DNA of 37,863 bases, taken from positions 1 to 37,863 of IMG/VR virus record IMGVR_UViG_3300032053_000215. The stretch is one strand, 5' to 3'. Within the stretch, counting starts at the first letter, position 1; each line of letters begins with the position of its first letter. This stretch comes from a virus. The position numbers and the translations under genes are program-made. The notes below the pieces were generated by a model. It ran no database searches, was not told the origin of the DNA, and saw only the letters and a list, made by a program, of their open reading frames with translations. This document shows positions 21,708 to 30,166 of this stretch, one piece after another.

Positions 21708-22699
21708 GAGGTCTCGTTTTCTCGGACCCTCACATTCATCCCTACAAGGCGTTCTCCCACGTCGATAAGATGGGAGTGAACTCGAGACTCGGGCAGATTC
21801 TCGACGTGGTGGCCCGGCTAGTTCAACTAGCGTTGGAGCCGGACATCGACTTTGTTCTCATTCCCGGAGATGTCTTCCACGACAAGGACCGGGTGTACGT
21901 TCGGGCGTACGCTGAGACCATTGCCCTGCTGGGGATGATTCAGGTCCCGACCCTGTTTGTGACAGGGAACCACGACTTCGTCTCCAAAGAGAATGGGAAA
22001 GCCTCGTTCTCAGCTACTCGAATTATGAAAGAGATGGGGTCTCAGTTCTACCTCGACGAAGAGATGACCGTGACCAAGGGTGCGGAGAGTCTGACTTTCT
22101 TTGGGATACCCTACATGGAGGACATCGAGGAACAATGTAGGGCAATTAAAGCCGTCCCCAGGGACTGGGCCATTGTTACTCACGCCGAGGTTGCGTTGGC
22201 GACGGACAGGCAACATTTATACAGGACGGGGATTCCTGGGCGGCTCCTGGATGAGTTCGTGTTCTCTGTGGTCGGGCATATTCACACCCCCCAGACACTC
22301 GGCTCGAGCATCCTTGTTCCGGGGTCTCCTGTGCATCACGACTTCGGGGACGCTGGTCGCCAGGCCTACGCCTGGGTTATCGACAGCAAGCACGGGGATA
22401 CCGTGTTTACCCCGTTCGATGTCCCAGGACCGAGGTTCTACACCCTCACCAAAGAGGAGTTCAAGAGCTTCGGGAAGCCCGGCCCGGAGCAGTTCGTCCG
22501 GGTCACGGGGGAGGCTGAGGGGGAGGAGATTGAGAATGTCGTCTTCTTACCCAACCTGGGCCAGTCGGCCCTATCCGAAGGTCGAGGCGGTGTCACCCTG
22601 AGCAACTCGAAGAGGGAACTACTCGACAAGTGGCTCTGTTTCAAGGGGATTAAGAAGGACTTTGATTCCTACCTTGAGTACGGGGAGAAACTACTGTGA
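21704..22699 (+). CDS. SbcD/Mre11-like nuclease subunit (T4 gp47 type)
   Basis: The product has 331 aa. Metallophosphoesterase motifs are FSDPHIHP (D8, H10), IPGDVFHD, VTGNHD, a THAE histidine, and VGHIHTP. This is the two-metal nuclease that pairs with the ATPase encoded next (4-nt overlap). In T4 the gp46/gp47 complex resects DNA ends to start recombination. SDPH replaces the more common SDxH, which is a typical variant. Confidence 0.9.
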   Translation: MRGLVFSDPHIHPYKAFSHVDKMGVNSRLGQILDVVARLVQLALEPDIDFVLIPGDVFHDKDRVYVRAYAETIALLGMIQVPTLFVTGNHDFVSKENGKASFSATRIMKEMGSQFYLDEEMTVTKGAESLTFFGIPYMEDIEEQCRAIKAVPRDWAIVTHAEVALATDRQHLYRTGIPGRLLDEFVFSVVGHIHTPQTLGSSILVPGSPVHHDFGDAGRQAYAWVIDSKHGDTVFTPFDVPGPRFYTLTKEEFKSFGKPGPEQFVRVTGEAEGEEIENVVFLPNLGQSALSEGRGGVTLSNSKRELLDKWLCFKGIKKDFDSYLEYGEKLL

Positions 22700-24525
22700 T
22701 TGAAATCACGTTCTTCCAGGCCGAGGACTTCCTCAGCTTCGAGACCCTCGAGTACCACATCCCGAAGGACTCGCTTGTCTTCGTGGGAGGATGTGTCGAT
22801 GAGGACCTGGGCAAGAGTAACGGAGCTGGGAAATCCTCGATGTGGGAAGTCATCCCCTGGGTCCTCTACGGGAAGACCGTGAGGGGTCTGAATGGGGACG
22901 AGGTCGTCCGGCGGGGGCAGGACGGAGTCACGGGCGAGGTCCGGTTCACCATCGACGATAAGAAGTACCAGGTCCAACGAGAGAGGGCCAAGGGTCGAGG
23001 CAAGCTCCGGCTGATTGAGAATGGGAAAGAGGTTCAGGGTGTGGATATCCGGGATACTCAGCGTATCCTCGAGGGTATCTTGGGAGTCAGCTACGACCTG
23101 TTCATCAACTCCGTTGTCTTCGGTCAGGGTCTGAGCTACCGATTTGTACAGGCTCCTGATTCGGAGAAGAAGGAGATATTTGAGCAGTTGCTTGACCTCG
23201 GCTGGTTAAGCGAGGCCCACGCTCGGGCGAAGGGAGCGTACTCTTCTGCCAAGAGTCTCTCCGATGAGACCGCCAGGAAGAGTGAGACCCTCTCTGTCCG
23301 TATCCGCAGTCTCGAAGAGGAGGAGAGGTGGTTGCTGTCCAGCAAGACGGAAACGGCTGACGTTCTTCGTAGTCGGATATCCGGGTTGGAGTCTAGCATT
23401 TCTACGGAGACGACGTTGGCTGAGACCAAGGAATCGGAGATGCAGGTCCTGGACGAGCGGATGGATGAGAAGAACAACTCCTTGGTTCTCTATCGAGAGC
23501 TTCGCACAGGTCTTCTCCATCTCTCGCAGAGCATCTCGGGCGAGGTTGCAAGGATGGTCCGGCGGGTTTCTCATCTCAGCGTGAAGTCGAGTGAGATTGA
23601 GGGTCTGGCAGGGAAGCCGTGTCCGACCTGCCTCCAGCCCATACCCAAGGACTACCCGAAGTCTCTGGATGTGCAGTTCGCAGACGAGCGGGATATCCTT
23701 TCCGGCATGGTCGAGTTCGACGGTTGTCTTAACAACCAGGTGCTCGGAGTCTACAACGTGGTGGACCGGGACATCAAGAAGGTTGAGGAGGATATCTCCG
23801 GCATAGAGCTGGCCCGGAGGACTCGGAAGAGGGAGCGGGAGGACGCTCTTCGTTCCATCTCTGAGATGAGGGCCAGCATCGCTGGGCTGACAGCGGAGCA
23901 CGAATCCCAGGTTGGGCGTGCGGCCCGGCTGGAGACCGTTCAGAAGAGTGTCCAGGAGGCTCTTGGGAACCAAATGGAACTCGACGGCGAGGCCTCTGAC
24001 GCACTTCAAGAGATGGCTTTGGCGGAGTTCTGGATGGAGGGCTTCGGGAACCGGGGGGTGAAGTCCCTGGTTCTGTCGAGCGTGCTCGAGTGGGTGAACG
24101 AGGCCAGCAGGTTCTTCTCGGTCAAGCTCACGAACGGAGAGCTTGTTCCATCGTTCTTATCTACCTCAGTCAAGGCAGGAGTGGAGAAAGAAGTCCTGTC
24201 TGTCACCATTCAGAAGGGTCCAGATACGATTGATTACAGAACTCTGTCCGGCGGAGAAAAGCGACGGGTGGACGTTGTGGTTCTGCTGACGCTGTGCCGT
24301 CTCATGGGTGCTATTTCGGGACGGGAGGTCAACCTCCTGGTTTTCGATGAGGTCTTTGAGAGTCTGGATACAACAGGTATCGAGAGCGTCATCTACGTTC
24401 TAAAAGAGTTCGCCAAGAACGGGAAGAGCGTGTTCGTTGTCTCCCACCAGGAGGAGGCAAGCTCGTCGTTTGAGCTGGGTGTCCTGGTTCATAAGGATAG
24501 TCTGGGTGTCTCTAGGATTGTATGA
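22696..24525 (+). CDS. SbcC/Rad50-like ATPase subunit (T4 gp46 type)
   Basis: The product has 609 aa from the GTG at 22696, overlapping SbcD by 4 nt. Walker A is GKSNGAGKSS (K46), the Q-loop is VVFGQG, the zinc hook is CPTC (C309, C312) between coiled coils, the signature is LSGGEKRR, Walker B is LLVFDEVFESLD and the H-loop is VSHQ. It is about the length of T4 gp46 and far shorter than SbcC, meaning short coiled-coil arms. It drives DNA end processing with the SbcD-like partner. Confidence 0.92.
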   Translation: MIEITFFQAEDFLSFETLEYHIPKDSLVFVGGCVDEDLGKSNGAGKSSMWEVIPWVLYGKTVRGLNGDEVVRRGQDGVTGEVRFTIDDKKYQVQRERAKGRGKLRLIENGKEVQGVDIRDTQRILEGILGVSYDLFINSVVFGQGLSYRFVQAPDSEKKEIFEQLLDLGWLSEAHARAKGAYSSAKSLSDETARKSETLSVRIRSLEEEERWLLSSKTETADVLRSRISGLESSISTETTLAETKESEMQVLDERMDEKNNSLVLYRELRTGLLHLSQSISGEVARMVRRVSHLSVKSSEIEGLAGKPCPTCLQPIPKDYPKSLDVQFADERDILSGMVEFDGCLNNQVLGVYNVVDRDIKKVEEDISGIELARRTRKREREDALRSISEMRASIAGLTAEHESQVGRAARLETVQKSVQEALGNQMELDGEASDALQEMALAEFWMEGFGNRGVKSLVLSSVLEWVNEASRFFSVKLTNGELVPSFLSTSVKAGVEKEVLSVTIQKGPDTIDYRTLSGGEKRRVDVVVLLTLCRLMGAISGREVNLLVFDEVFESLDTTGIESVIYVLKEFAKNGKSVFVVSHQEEASSSFELGVLVHKDSLGVSRIV

Positions 24526-24541
24526 CATTACTAAATAAATG

Positions 24542-24575
24542 TGCCAAGCAGTAGTCCCTTTTGGTGACTATTACA
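24542..24575 (+). promoter_or_regulatory. Bipartite regulatory motif, copy 3
   Basis: TGCCAAG (24542-24548), 12-nt spacer, TTGGTGACTATTACA (24561-24575). It sits in a 64-nt gap, 14 nt before the TTG start of an HTH protein. The spacer differs completely from the other copies while its length is identical. Confidence 0.75.
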
Positions 24576-24589
24576 AGTAGGAGGTTCAT

Positions 24590-25138
24590 TTGAGAAAACG
24601 AATGACGTGGGCGGACTACAAGGTCCTGCTCAATAAGACAGGATGGAATGCCACGGCTGTCGGGAAGTCCCTGGGAGTTTCCTCCTCGGTGATGTCCCAG
24701 AGAATGACAGCCCTGGGCATAGACTTCAGAAAAGAAAAGGCCGCTCACCTCGAGCAGGTGCGGCTTCTTCGCCGGGAGATGTTCAAGAAAGAGTTTGTCC
24801 GTTCGGGTTACTCTGTCCCGGTGATGGCGAAGAGGGTGGGTGCGTCACCGACAGCCCTTCGTTTCAGAACGGGTCTGTTCGGGTTTAAGAGAAGCGGCTC
24901 GGAGGAGTCGGTGTCTTATGCGGTCAAGGTGGACGATAGTTCCATCGAGCGTCTGAGGGACTATCTCAAGACCATCAAGGAAGACACGGGGATTGAGTTC
25001 ACTCTCCATGAGGCTATGCGGACCGCTATCTACGGCTTTTCCAGAAAGCCTCGAAAACGGGTTTACACAGACTGCCTGGCGGCACGAGGAAGGTCCTGGA
25101 GACTCGGACGGAAGCCACGAAGCGATGCGAAAGAGTGA
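24590..25138 (+). CDS. Putative DNA-binding regulator (HTH plus possible RHH)
   Basis: The product has 182 aa from the TTG at 24590 with TAGGAGGTTCAT upstream. Residues 6-45 (LLNKTGWNATAVGKSLGVSS...RMTALGI) resemble a Fis-type HTH. A second HTH-like unit is SGYSVPVMAKRVGASPTALRFR. The region near 105-145 (VDDSSIERLRDYLKTI...TLHEAMRTAIYG) looks like a ribbon-helix-helix. It is directly behind motif copy 3, so autoregulation through that motif is a testable idea. It is strongly basic. Confidence 0.6.
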   Translation: MRKRMTWADYKVLLNKTGWNATAVGKSLGVSSSVMSQRMTALGIDFRKEKAAHLEQVRLLRREMFKKEFVRSGYSVPVMAKRVGASPTALRFRTGLFGFKRSGSEESVSYAVKVDDSSIERLRDYLKTIKEDTGIEFTLHEAMRTAIYGFSRKPRKRVYTDCLAARGRSWRLGRKPRSDAKE

Positions 25139-25334
25139 GGGACTGAGTAAGGTCCAGTCTGTTCGGATTTCTGGAGAGCACCTCCATGAGATTGAGAACA
25201 TCCGCCGGATTCTGAATGCCTCTGTATGGAAACCAAACACCGGGGATGTGTTCCGGTTGGGTGTTTTCGTTCTGGCTAAGTTGGACAAGGAGACTCTTTT
25301 AGAACAAGCCAAAGAACTGTGGGAGAAAAAATGA
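25125..25334 (+). CDS. Small ribbon-helix-helix-like protein
   Basis: The product has 69 aa, its start overlapping the upstream regulator by 14 nt. VQSVRISGEHLHEIENIRRIL followed by a second helix FRLGVFVLAKL fits the RHH pattern of a short beta strand and two helices. It echoes the C-terminal part of the preceding protein. It may be a partner or repressor for the sugar operon that follows with an ATGA overlap. Confidence 0.5.
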   Translation: MRKSEGLSKVQSVRISGEHLHEIENIRRILNASVWKPNTGDVFRLGVFVLAKLDKETLLEQAKELWEKK

Positions 25335-25807
25335 GCGTGGCAAAGTTCTTCCCGTGTTCTTTAATCGGGAAGCTCTGCTGGGAGTTGAGGGAGAGCGGGG
25401 AGAGAATCGTCTTCACGAACGGATGCTTCGACATTATCCATGCGGCCCACGTCAGCCTTCTGACCTACGCCAGGACCCTCGGAACGAAGCTCGTTGTTGG
25501 ACTCAACTCAGACGACTCCATCACCAGGCTGAAGGGGGCGGGTCGCCCCATCTTCAACGTCGATGCGAGGCTCACGGTTATCTCGGGGTTGGAGTCGGTG
25601 AGCCTCGTGACTGTGTTCTTCGAGGACACGCCGGAGGACCTCATCAGGACCATCAAGCCGGATGTCCTGGTCAAGGGCGGTGACTACTGGACGGACAACA
25701 TTGTCGGAGCGGAATTTGTTAAGAGCTGTGGTGGGAGGGTCGTTGTGTACCCTCGGATTGCTGGGTACTCGACTTCAGGAATACTATCATGCAAAGACAA
25801 GAAATAA
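25331..25807 (+). CDS. Heptose-1-phosphate nucleotidyltransferase, HldC-like (RfaE domain II)
   Basis: The product has 158 aa from the ATG at 25331 (ATGA overlap); GTG at 25319 is less likely. The cytidylyltransferase-like motif TNGCFDIIHAAHVSLL has HxxH with Ala in place of the usual Gly. GLNSDDSITRLKG, GRPI, a following R, and KPDVLVKGGDY match RfaE C-terminal domains. Such enzymes join heptose-1-phosphate to a nucleotide, giving ADP- or GDP-heptose. The kinase half is separate at 26667. Confidence 0.85.
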   Translation: MSVAKFFPCSLIGKLCWELRESGERIVFTNGCFDIIHAAHVSLLTYARTLGTKLVVGLNSDDSITRLKGAGRPIFNVDARLTVISGLESVSLVTVFFEDTPEDLIRTIKPDVLVKGGDYWTDNIVGAEFVKSCGGRVVVYPRIAGYSTSGILSCKDKK

Positions 25808-26670
25808 AAAACCGTCCATCAAAGGTTGTAACGGCTGGTTCGGCTAAGGTCGTTTGCCAGACCGATACCATTCAGAAGTTCTTGCACAGCCTCCCGGATT
25901 ATCTGGGTGGAGGGGACTTCAAGATTCTGGTTGATGTGCTACGTAGGGCTAAGAGGGAGAGGAAGCCGATTATCTGGGGGTTTGGTGCTCATGCCATCAA
26001 GGTCGGACTCACGCCAGTTCTACGGAATCTCATTAAGCAGGGTTGGGTGAGTGGTCTGGCTGTGAACGGGGCGTTCGCCATCCACGACTACGAGCTTGGG
26101 ATGTTCGGGAGAACGTCTGAGTATGTGGAGAGCGTGAAGAGCGGGGAGTTTGGAACGACATCTGAAATTGATACCCTGAACCTCGCCGCCACAAGTGGCT
26201 TTATACGGTTCTTGGGTTTGGGAGAAAGTCTCCCTCCTCTCTTTCATCCAGCCAGCGTTATTGGGACGGCCCATAGCTGTAAGGTTCCTGTAACTATTCA
26301 CGCCGCTATCGGAACGGATGTAACTATCCTGGGTGAGTGCTACGACGGAGCGGCCTGGGGACGTGGTTCCAGCGTTGACTTCGAGCGTTTTACTAAACTC
26401 GTCAGGTTGCTTGAGGGTGGCGGGGTGTACCTCAATGTCGGCTCTGCTGTGGTCATGCCCGAGGTCTTTCTGAAGGCGGTTGCGACTGTCCGGGCGAGAG
26501 GGGGGAAGCTTGATTACTTCTGGACGGCTGTCCTGGACTTCTTAAAGATGTACAGACCCCTGGAAAACGTCACCAGGAGGCCTCTGGGAGGCCGTGGGAG
26601 GGGTTTCTACCTGGTAGGCCAGCACGAGCTACTGGTCCCCCTCCTGGCGGCGTGCCTGGTGCGAAAATGA
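25789..26670 (+). CDS. Uncharacterised protein, deoxyhypusine-synthase-like fold suggested
   Basis: The product has 293 aa, overlapping the nucleotidyltransferase by 19 nt and the kinase by 4 nt. Key segments are IIWGFGAHAIKVGL, LAVNGAFAIHDYELGM, VPVTIHAAIGTDVTILGE, DGAAWGRGSSVDFERF and GVYLNVGSAVVMPEVFLKA. They recall a bacterial family found next to heptose genes, with a Rossmann-like layout faintly similar to deoxyhypusine synthase. The usual His-rich stretch after GTD in relatives seems replaced by ILGE. Tight coupling suggests a step in sugar activation. Function unknown. Confidence 0.65.
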   Translation: MQRQEIKNRPSKVVTAGSAKVVCQTDTIQKFLHSLPDYLGGGDFKILVDVLRRAKRERKPIIWGFGAHAIKVGLTPVLRNLIKQGWVSGLAVNGAFAIHDYELGMFGRTSEYVESVKSGEFGTTSEIDTLNLAATSGFIRFLGLGESLPPLFHPASVIGTAHSCKVPVTIHAAIGTDVTILGECYDGAAWGRGSSVDFERFTKLVRLLEGGGVYLNVGSAVVMPEVFLKAVATVRARGGKLDYFWTAVLDFLKMYRPLENVTRRPLGGRGRGFYLVGQHELLVPLLAACLVRK

Positions 26671-27617
26671 CGAAGTCGGTAGCCAGGGAGCACTTCCGCT
26701 GGTTCAAGGGTCTCGAGGTCGTTGTCCTGGGCGATGTGATGCTCGATGAGTACGTTTACGGAGACGCTGACAGGCTCTCTCCCGAGGCCCCTGTCCCAGC
26801 CATTCGAGAACAGCGTCGAACGTATATGCTGGGAGGAGCGGGGAACGTCGCCAGGAACATCGTCAGCCTCGGAGCGACGGCTCGTCTTGTTGGCGTTGTT
26901 GGAGACGATGGAGATGGAAATCGTGTCTATGACCTTGCTCAGGGATTCTCTGAGATGGTCACGGACCCATCCAGAACGACGACCAAGAAGACGAGGATTG
27001 TGGCGAATCATCAGCACGTCTGCCGGATTGATAAAGAGACGACTCATCCTATCTCCGGCGATATACAGGACCAGGTTATCGCACGGGTGAGATACCGACA
27101 GGCTCACGCTCTTATTGTCTCGGATTACGGTAAGGGTCTTTTCGGGGGGGAGTTGTTCTACAAACTTTCAGAGCCGGGGACCCCCTCTATGTTCATCGAC
27201 CCGAAGGGGACAACCTGGAGGAGATTCCCGTACGCCCAGTTGATTGCTCCGAACAAGAGCGAGGCTGAGAAGATGACGGGTCTGAGACTCCTGGATGATT
27301 TGGACTATGAGGAGGCGGCGGGCATCCTGTTCCAGAAGCACAGGTCACATATGGTGATGATAAAGAGAGGGGCTGAGGGCATCAGCTCATTCGAGAGTGG
27401 GGAACCTCCCATTCACGTACGTTCTACTGCACAGCAGGTCTTTGATGTATCAGGAGCTGGGGACACGGTCATCGCTATGACGACCCTGGCTCTTCTTGCC
27501 GGGGCTTCTTTAGAAGAGGCTACGACTCTGGCTAACATCGCCGCCGGGGTTGTCGTAAGCAAGATTGGAACGGTGGCGGTAACACAAGAGGAAGTTCTGG
27601 ACGCTCTGGAGGATTGA
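26667..27617 (+). CDS. Heptose-7-phosphate kinase, HldA-like (RfaE domain I, PfkB family)
   Basis: The product has 316 aa from the ATG at 26667 (ATGA overlap). PfkB/ribokinase motifs are VVLGDVMLDEYVYGDADRLSPEAPVP, MLGGAGNVARNI, the nucleotide-side SDYGKGLF and IAPNKSEAE, and the catalytic FDVSGAGDTVIA. The SPEAPVP segment is typical of the RfaE N-terminal domain. It phosphorylates heptose-7-phosphate at C1. With HldC-like 25331 it represents a split version of HldE. No GmhA isomerase is seen in the window. Confidence 0.88.
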   Translation: MTKSVAREHFRWFKGLEVVVLGDVMLDEYVYGDADRLSPEAPVPAIREQRRTYMLGGAGNVARNIVSLGATARLVGVVGDDGDGNRVYDLAQGFSEMVTDPSRTTTKKTRIVANHQHVCRIDKETTHPISGDIQDQVIARVRYRQAHALIVSDYGKGLFGGELFYKLSEPGTPSMFIDPKGTTWRRFPYAQLIAPNKSEAEKMTGLRLLDDLDYEEAAGILFQKHRSHMVMIKRGAEGISSFESGEPPIHVRSTAQQVFDVSGAGDTVIAMTTLALLAGASLEEATTLANIAAGVVVSKIGTVAVTQEEVLDALED

Positions 27618-27619
27618 TA

Positions 27620-27991
27620 ATGAACTACGATTTGTCCTATGCTATTGGCGTTCTTTGGAGGCAGAGGGGTGTGCTGAAAGAGAAGATTTCTAAGATGAAG
27701 AGCAGTCAAAGAAAGGACCTTCTCGAGGACCTCGAGAACAGGAAGAAGGTCTTGGAGAAGGCGGCTAGGATTCTGACAAAAGGTATGAAGAAGGAGGAAG
27801 TAAATGCGGTGTCCGTTCAGAGTGGTGGTGTGGGCTTCGACGGTCCACGAGACGGAGTTCAAAGAGTGCTACCAGGAAGAGTGCATGGCGTACGACAAAA
27901 CGATATTCCCTCCGTGTCACAGGATGAGGGGCCACAGGGACGGTTTCTCCCTTTCCCCAAAGAGGAAACAAAACCTGGTGGAGGACGCTGA
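27620..27991 (+). CDS. Small helical protein with a long out-of-frame overlap
   Basis: The ATG at 27620 follows the kinase stop (TGATAATG junction). Residues 1-62 are a plausible helical, Lys-rich protein (RGVLKEKISKMKSSQRKDLL...KKVLEKAARIL). After about 27804 the chain becomes Gly/Pro/Arg-rich and looks like a shadow of the gene that starts there in another frame. Either the frame really runs to 27991 or a base change removed an earlier stop. Function is unknown. Confidence 0.45.
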   Translation: MNYDLSYAIGVLWRQRGVLKEKISKMKSSQRKDLLEDLENRKKVLEKAARILTKGMKKEEVNAVSVQSGGVGFDGPRDGVQRVLPGRVHGVRQNDIPSVSQDEGPQGRFLPFPKEETKPGGGR

Positions 27992-28007
27992 TGACAATTC
28001 CAAGTAG
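27804..28007 (+). CDS. Small cysteine-containing protein
   Basis: The product has 67 aa from the ATG at 27804, which has AAGGAGG shortly upstream. The sequence CPFRVVVW...ECYQEECMAYDKTIFPPCHRMR has CP, C-x4-C and C/H positions like small phage zinc-knuckle proteins. It overlaps the upstream frame by 188 nt and the dehydratase by 17 nt. No named family. Confidence 0.55.
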   Translation: MRCPFRVVVWASTVHETEFKECYQEECMAYDKTIFPPCHRMRGHRDGFSLSPKRKQNLVEDADDNSK

Positions 28008-28986
28008 GGGACTCTACCACAAGCGGGTCCTGGTCACGGGTGGCTGTGGTTTCATCGGGTCCCACTTTATAAATCACATCAGCAAGAACCCGCTCCAGGT
28101 TTGGAACCTCGACAAGCTGACCTATGCGGCGGACCCGAGCAATGTGGAACAGCACCTGGATTACAGGCTCTTGCACGGGGATGTCTGCAACGCTTTCGAT
28201 GTCCAGTCAGCAGTCCGTGCCAGCGAGCCGCACTTCATAGTTCACTTCGCCGCTGAGACGCACGTAGACCGTTCTATTGATGACTCGAGAGAGTTTATGA
28301 GAACGAACGTGCTGGGGGCGGATATGATGATGAGCTATGCCAGGGGGTGTCCTGACCTCGAGCTGTTCATTTACATCTCAACAGACGAGGTCTACGGACC
28401 GTCCAAGTCGGCCTCTGATGCAAAGCTGGAGACCGACCCCATGGCTCCCAGTTCTCCATATGCCGCAAGCAAGGCTGGGGCGGACCTTCTGGCTCGAGCG
28501 TACTTCAGGACGCACAACCTCCCGGTTGCTGTCGTTCGTCCGACCAACAACTACGGACCCAGACAGTTCCCGGAGAAGGTCATCCCTGTTTTCACAACGA
28601 ACGCTCTTGAAGGCAGGTCCCTGCCGCTCTACTCCAAGGGCGACAACAAGCGGGAATGGCTCTACGTTGATGACTGTGTCAGGGCGATTGAATACGTCCT
28701 GCTGAAGGGCAGGGGCGGGGAGAGCTACAACGTCGGCTCTGGGGTCTACACGTCGAATAGACGGTTGGCAAAGGACATTCTTGGCGTTCTAGGGAAGCCC
28801 CAGAAGCTCATCAAGAGCGTCCCGGATAGGCCAGGGCATGATTTTATGTACGCTGTGGACAGCACAAAGATTCGAGGACTCGGGTGGAAGCCCGTGACCT
28901 CGTTCAAGACAGGACTGATGGACACAGTCAACTGGTACAAGAATAACTCAACCTGGTGGAAGCAAAGAAAGGACAAACTGAAATGA
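27991..28986 (+). CDS. dTDP-glucose 4,6-dehydratase-like SDR enzyme (RmlB-like)
   Basis: The product has 331 aa. Motifs are TGGCGFIGSH (NAD binding), HFAAETHVDRSI, STDEVYG carrying the Thr-Asp-Glu catalytic set, YAASKAGAD (YxxxK), RPTNNYGPRQFPEKVIP and KREWLYVDDC. This is the classical RmlB pattern, which makes the 4-keto-6-deoxy sugar used by RmlC and RmlD. Those partners lie at 1536-2841, so the pathway may be split over the genome. It starts with ATGA at the end of the upstream frame. Confidence 0.9.
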   Translation: MTIPSRGLYHKRVLVTGGCGFIGSHFINHISKNPLQVWNLDKLTYAADPSNVEQHLDYRLLHGDVCNAFDVQSAVRASEPHFIVHFAAETHVDRSIDDSREFMRTNVLGADMMMSYARGCPDLELFIYISTDEVYGPSKSASDAKLETDPMAPSSPYAASKAGADLLARAYFRTHNLPVAVVRPTNNYGPRQFPEKVIPVFTTNALEGRSLPLYSKGDNKREWLYVDDCVRAIEYVLLKGRGGESYNVGSGVYTSNRRLAKDILGVLGKPQKLIKSVPDRPGHDFMYAVDSTKIRGLGWKPVTSFKTGLMDTVNWYKNNSTWWKQRKDKLK

Positions 28987-29954
28987 AGAATGCGTTAGTC
29001 TGTGGGGCAGGTGGATTCATTGGTCATCACATGGTGCGGAGGCTGAAGAGCGAGGGGTACTACGTAGTAGGAGCGGACCAGAAGTACCCGGAGTTCTGCG
29101 ACGACGAGACCGACCAGTTCTATCTCGCCGACCTGCGGGACCCCTTCGTATGCCGGACCATCTGTGAGAGGACTCACTTCGACGAGATGTACCAGTTCGC
29201 CGCTGACATGGGCGGGGCTGGCTTCGTGTTCACGGGACTCCATGATGCCGCCATCATGCACAACTCGGCATTGATAAACCTGAACATGGCGAGGCAAGCC
29301 GCAGAGAAGCAGATAGGGAAGGTGTTCTTCTCCAGCTCTGCCTGTGTCTACCCCGCCTTCAATCAGGTGGACCCCGACAATCCCAAGTGTGATGAAGCCT
29401 CGGCGTACCCGGCCTCCCCGGATAGTGAGTATGGCTGGGAGAAGCTCTTCAGCGAGAGACTGTGGCTGGCATCTGCCAGGAACCAAAAGCTCAACATCAG
29501 AATCGCTCGCTACCACAATATCTTTGGACCCGAGGGGACCTGGGAGGGTGGTCGTGAGAAGGCTCCTGCCGCTCTGTGCAGGAAGATTGCTTTGGCTCGG
29601 GCTGAGGATGAGATAGAGATTTGGGGGGATGGGAAGCAGACCAGGTCGTTCCTCTACATCGACGAGTGCATCGAGGCTACAAGAAGGCTCATGCAGTCGT
29701 ACCATACTGAGCCTGTCAACATCGGTTCCGAAGAGATGGTGTCCATCAACCTGCTCGCCGGGATGATAGGGGACATTGCTGGAATCCCATTTGGGATAAA
29801 GCATATCCCTGGACCGCTGGGTGTGCGTGGCAGGAACTCGGACAATACGATTCTCCGCAAGGTCCTGGGTTGGGAGCCGACGATGCCCCTGGCTGATGGC
29901 CTGGAGAAGACGTATGCGTGGATACACAAGCAAATATACGAGAGGAAGGATTGA
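28983..29954 (+). CDS. GDP-mannose 3,5-epimerase-like SDR enzyme
   Basis: The product has 323 aa from the ATG at 28983 (ATGA overlap). Motifs are GAGGFIGHH, FAADMGGAGF, SSSACVYP with the catalytic Cys, YGWEK (YxxxK), RYHNIFGPEGTWEGG followed by REKAPAALCRK with the second catalytic Lys, QTRSFLYIDEC, VNIGSEEMVS and GVRGRNSDN. These match plant and bacterial GDP-mannose 3,5-epimerases, which convert GDP-mannose to GDP-L-galactose and GDP-L-gulose. All catalytic positions appear kept. A GDP-manno-heptose substrate is conceivable given the heptose genes upstream. Confidence 0.92.
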   Translation: MKNALVCGAGGFIGHHMVRRLKSEGYYVVGADQKYPEFCDDETDQFYLADLRDPFVCRTICERTHFDEMYQFAADMGGAGFVFTGLHDAAIMHNSALINLNMARQAAEKQIGKVFFSSSACVYPAFNQVDPDNPKCDEASAYPASPDSEYGWEKLFSERLWLASARNQKLNIRIARYHNIFGPEGTWEGGREKAPAALCRKIALARAEDEIEIWGDGKQTRSFLYIDECIEATRRLMQSYHTEPVNIGSEEMVSINLLAGMIGDIAGIPFGIKHIPGPLGVRGRNSDNTILRKVLGWEPTMPLADGLEKTYAWIHKQIYERKD

Positions 29955-29956
29955 TA

Positions 29957-30166
29957 ATGGCTAAGAAGAAGTTTGTCGAGAAGCAGGGTCCCTGCCTGTG
30001 CTGTGGGAACGGCATTCCTGTTCTTGTTCGCTTGATTCGTCTGAACAGAGTCCCCGTGAAAAGGTACGAGTATGAGTATCAATGGCTCTGCCCCACCTGT
30101 CGTGTTGCACCATTCTATAGAGGGAAATTTACCTATGCCAAAAAAGAACCAAAGCGTCATCTGTAA
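29957..30166 (+). CDS. Small zinc-ribbon protein
   Basis: The product has 69 aa from the ATG at 29957 (TGATAATG junction with the upstream stop). CLCC and CPTC pairs, 33 residues apart, form a zinc-ribbon. It is basic and Tyr-rich between them. It may bind nucleic acid or protein; no family is assigned. Confidence 0.6.
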   Translation: MAKKKFVEKQGPCLCCGNGIPVLVRLIRLNRVPVKRYEYEYQWLCPTCRVAPFYRGKFTYAKKEPKRHL

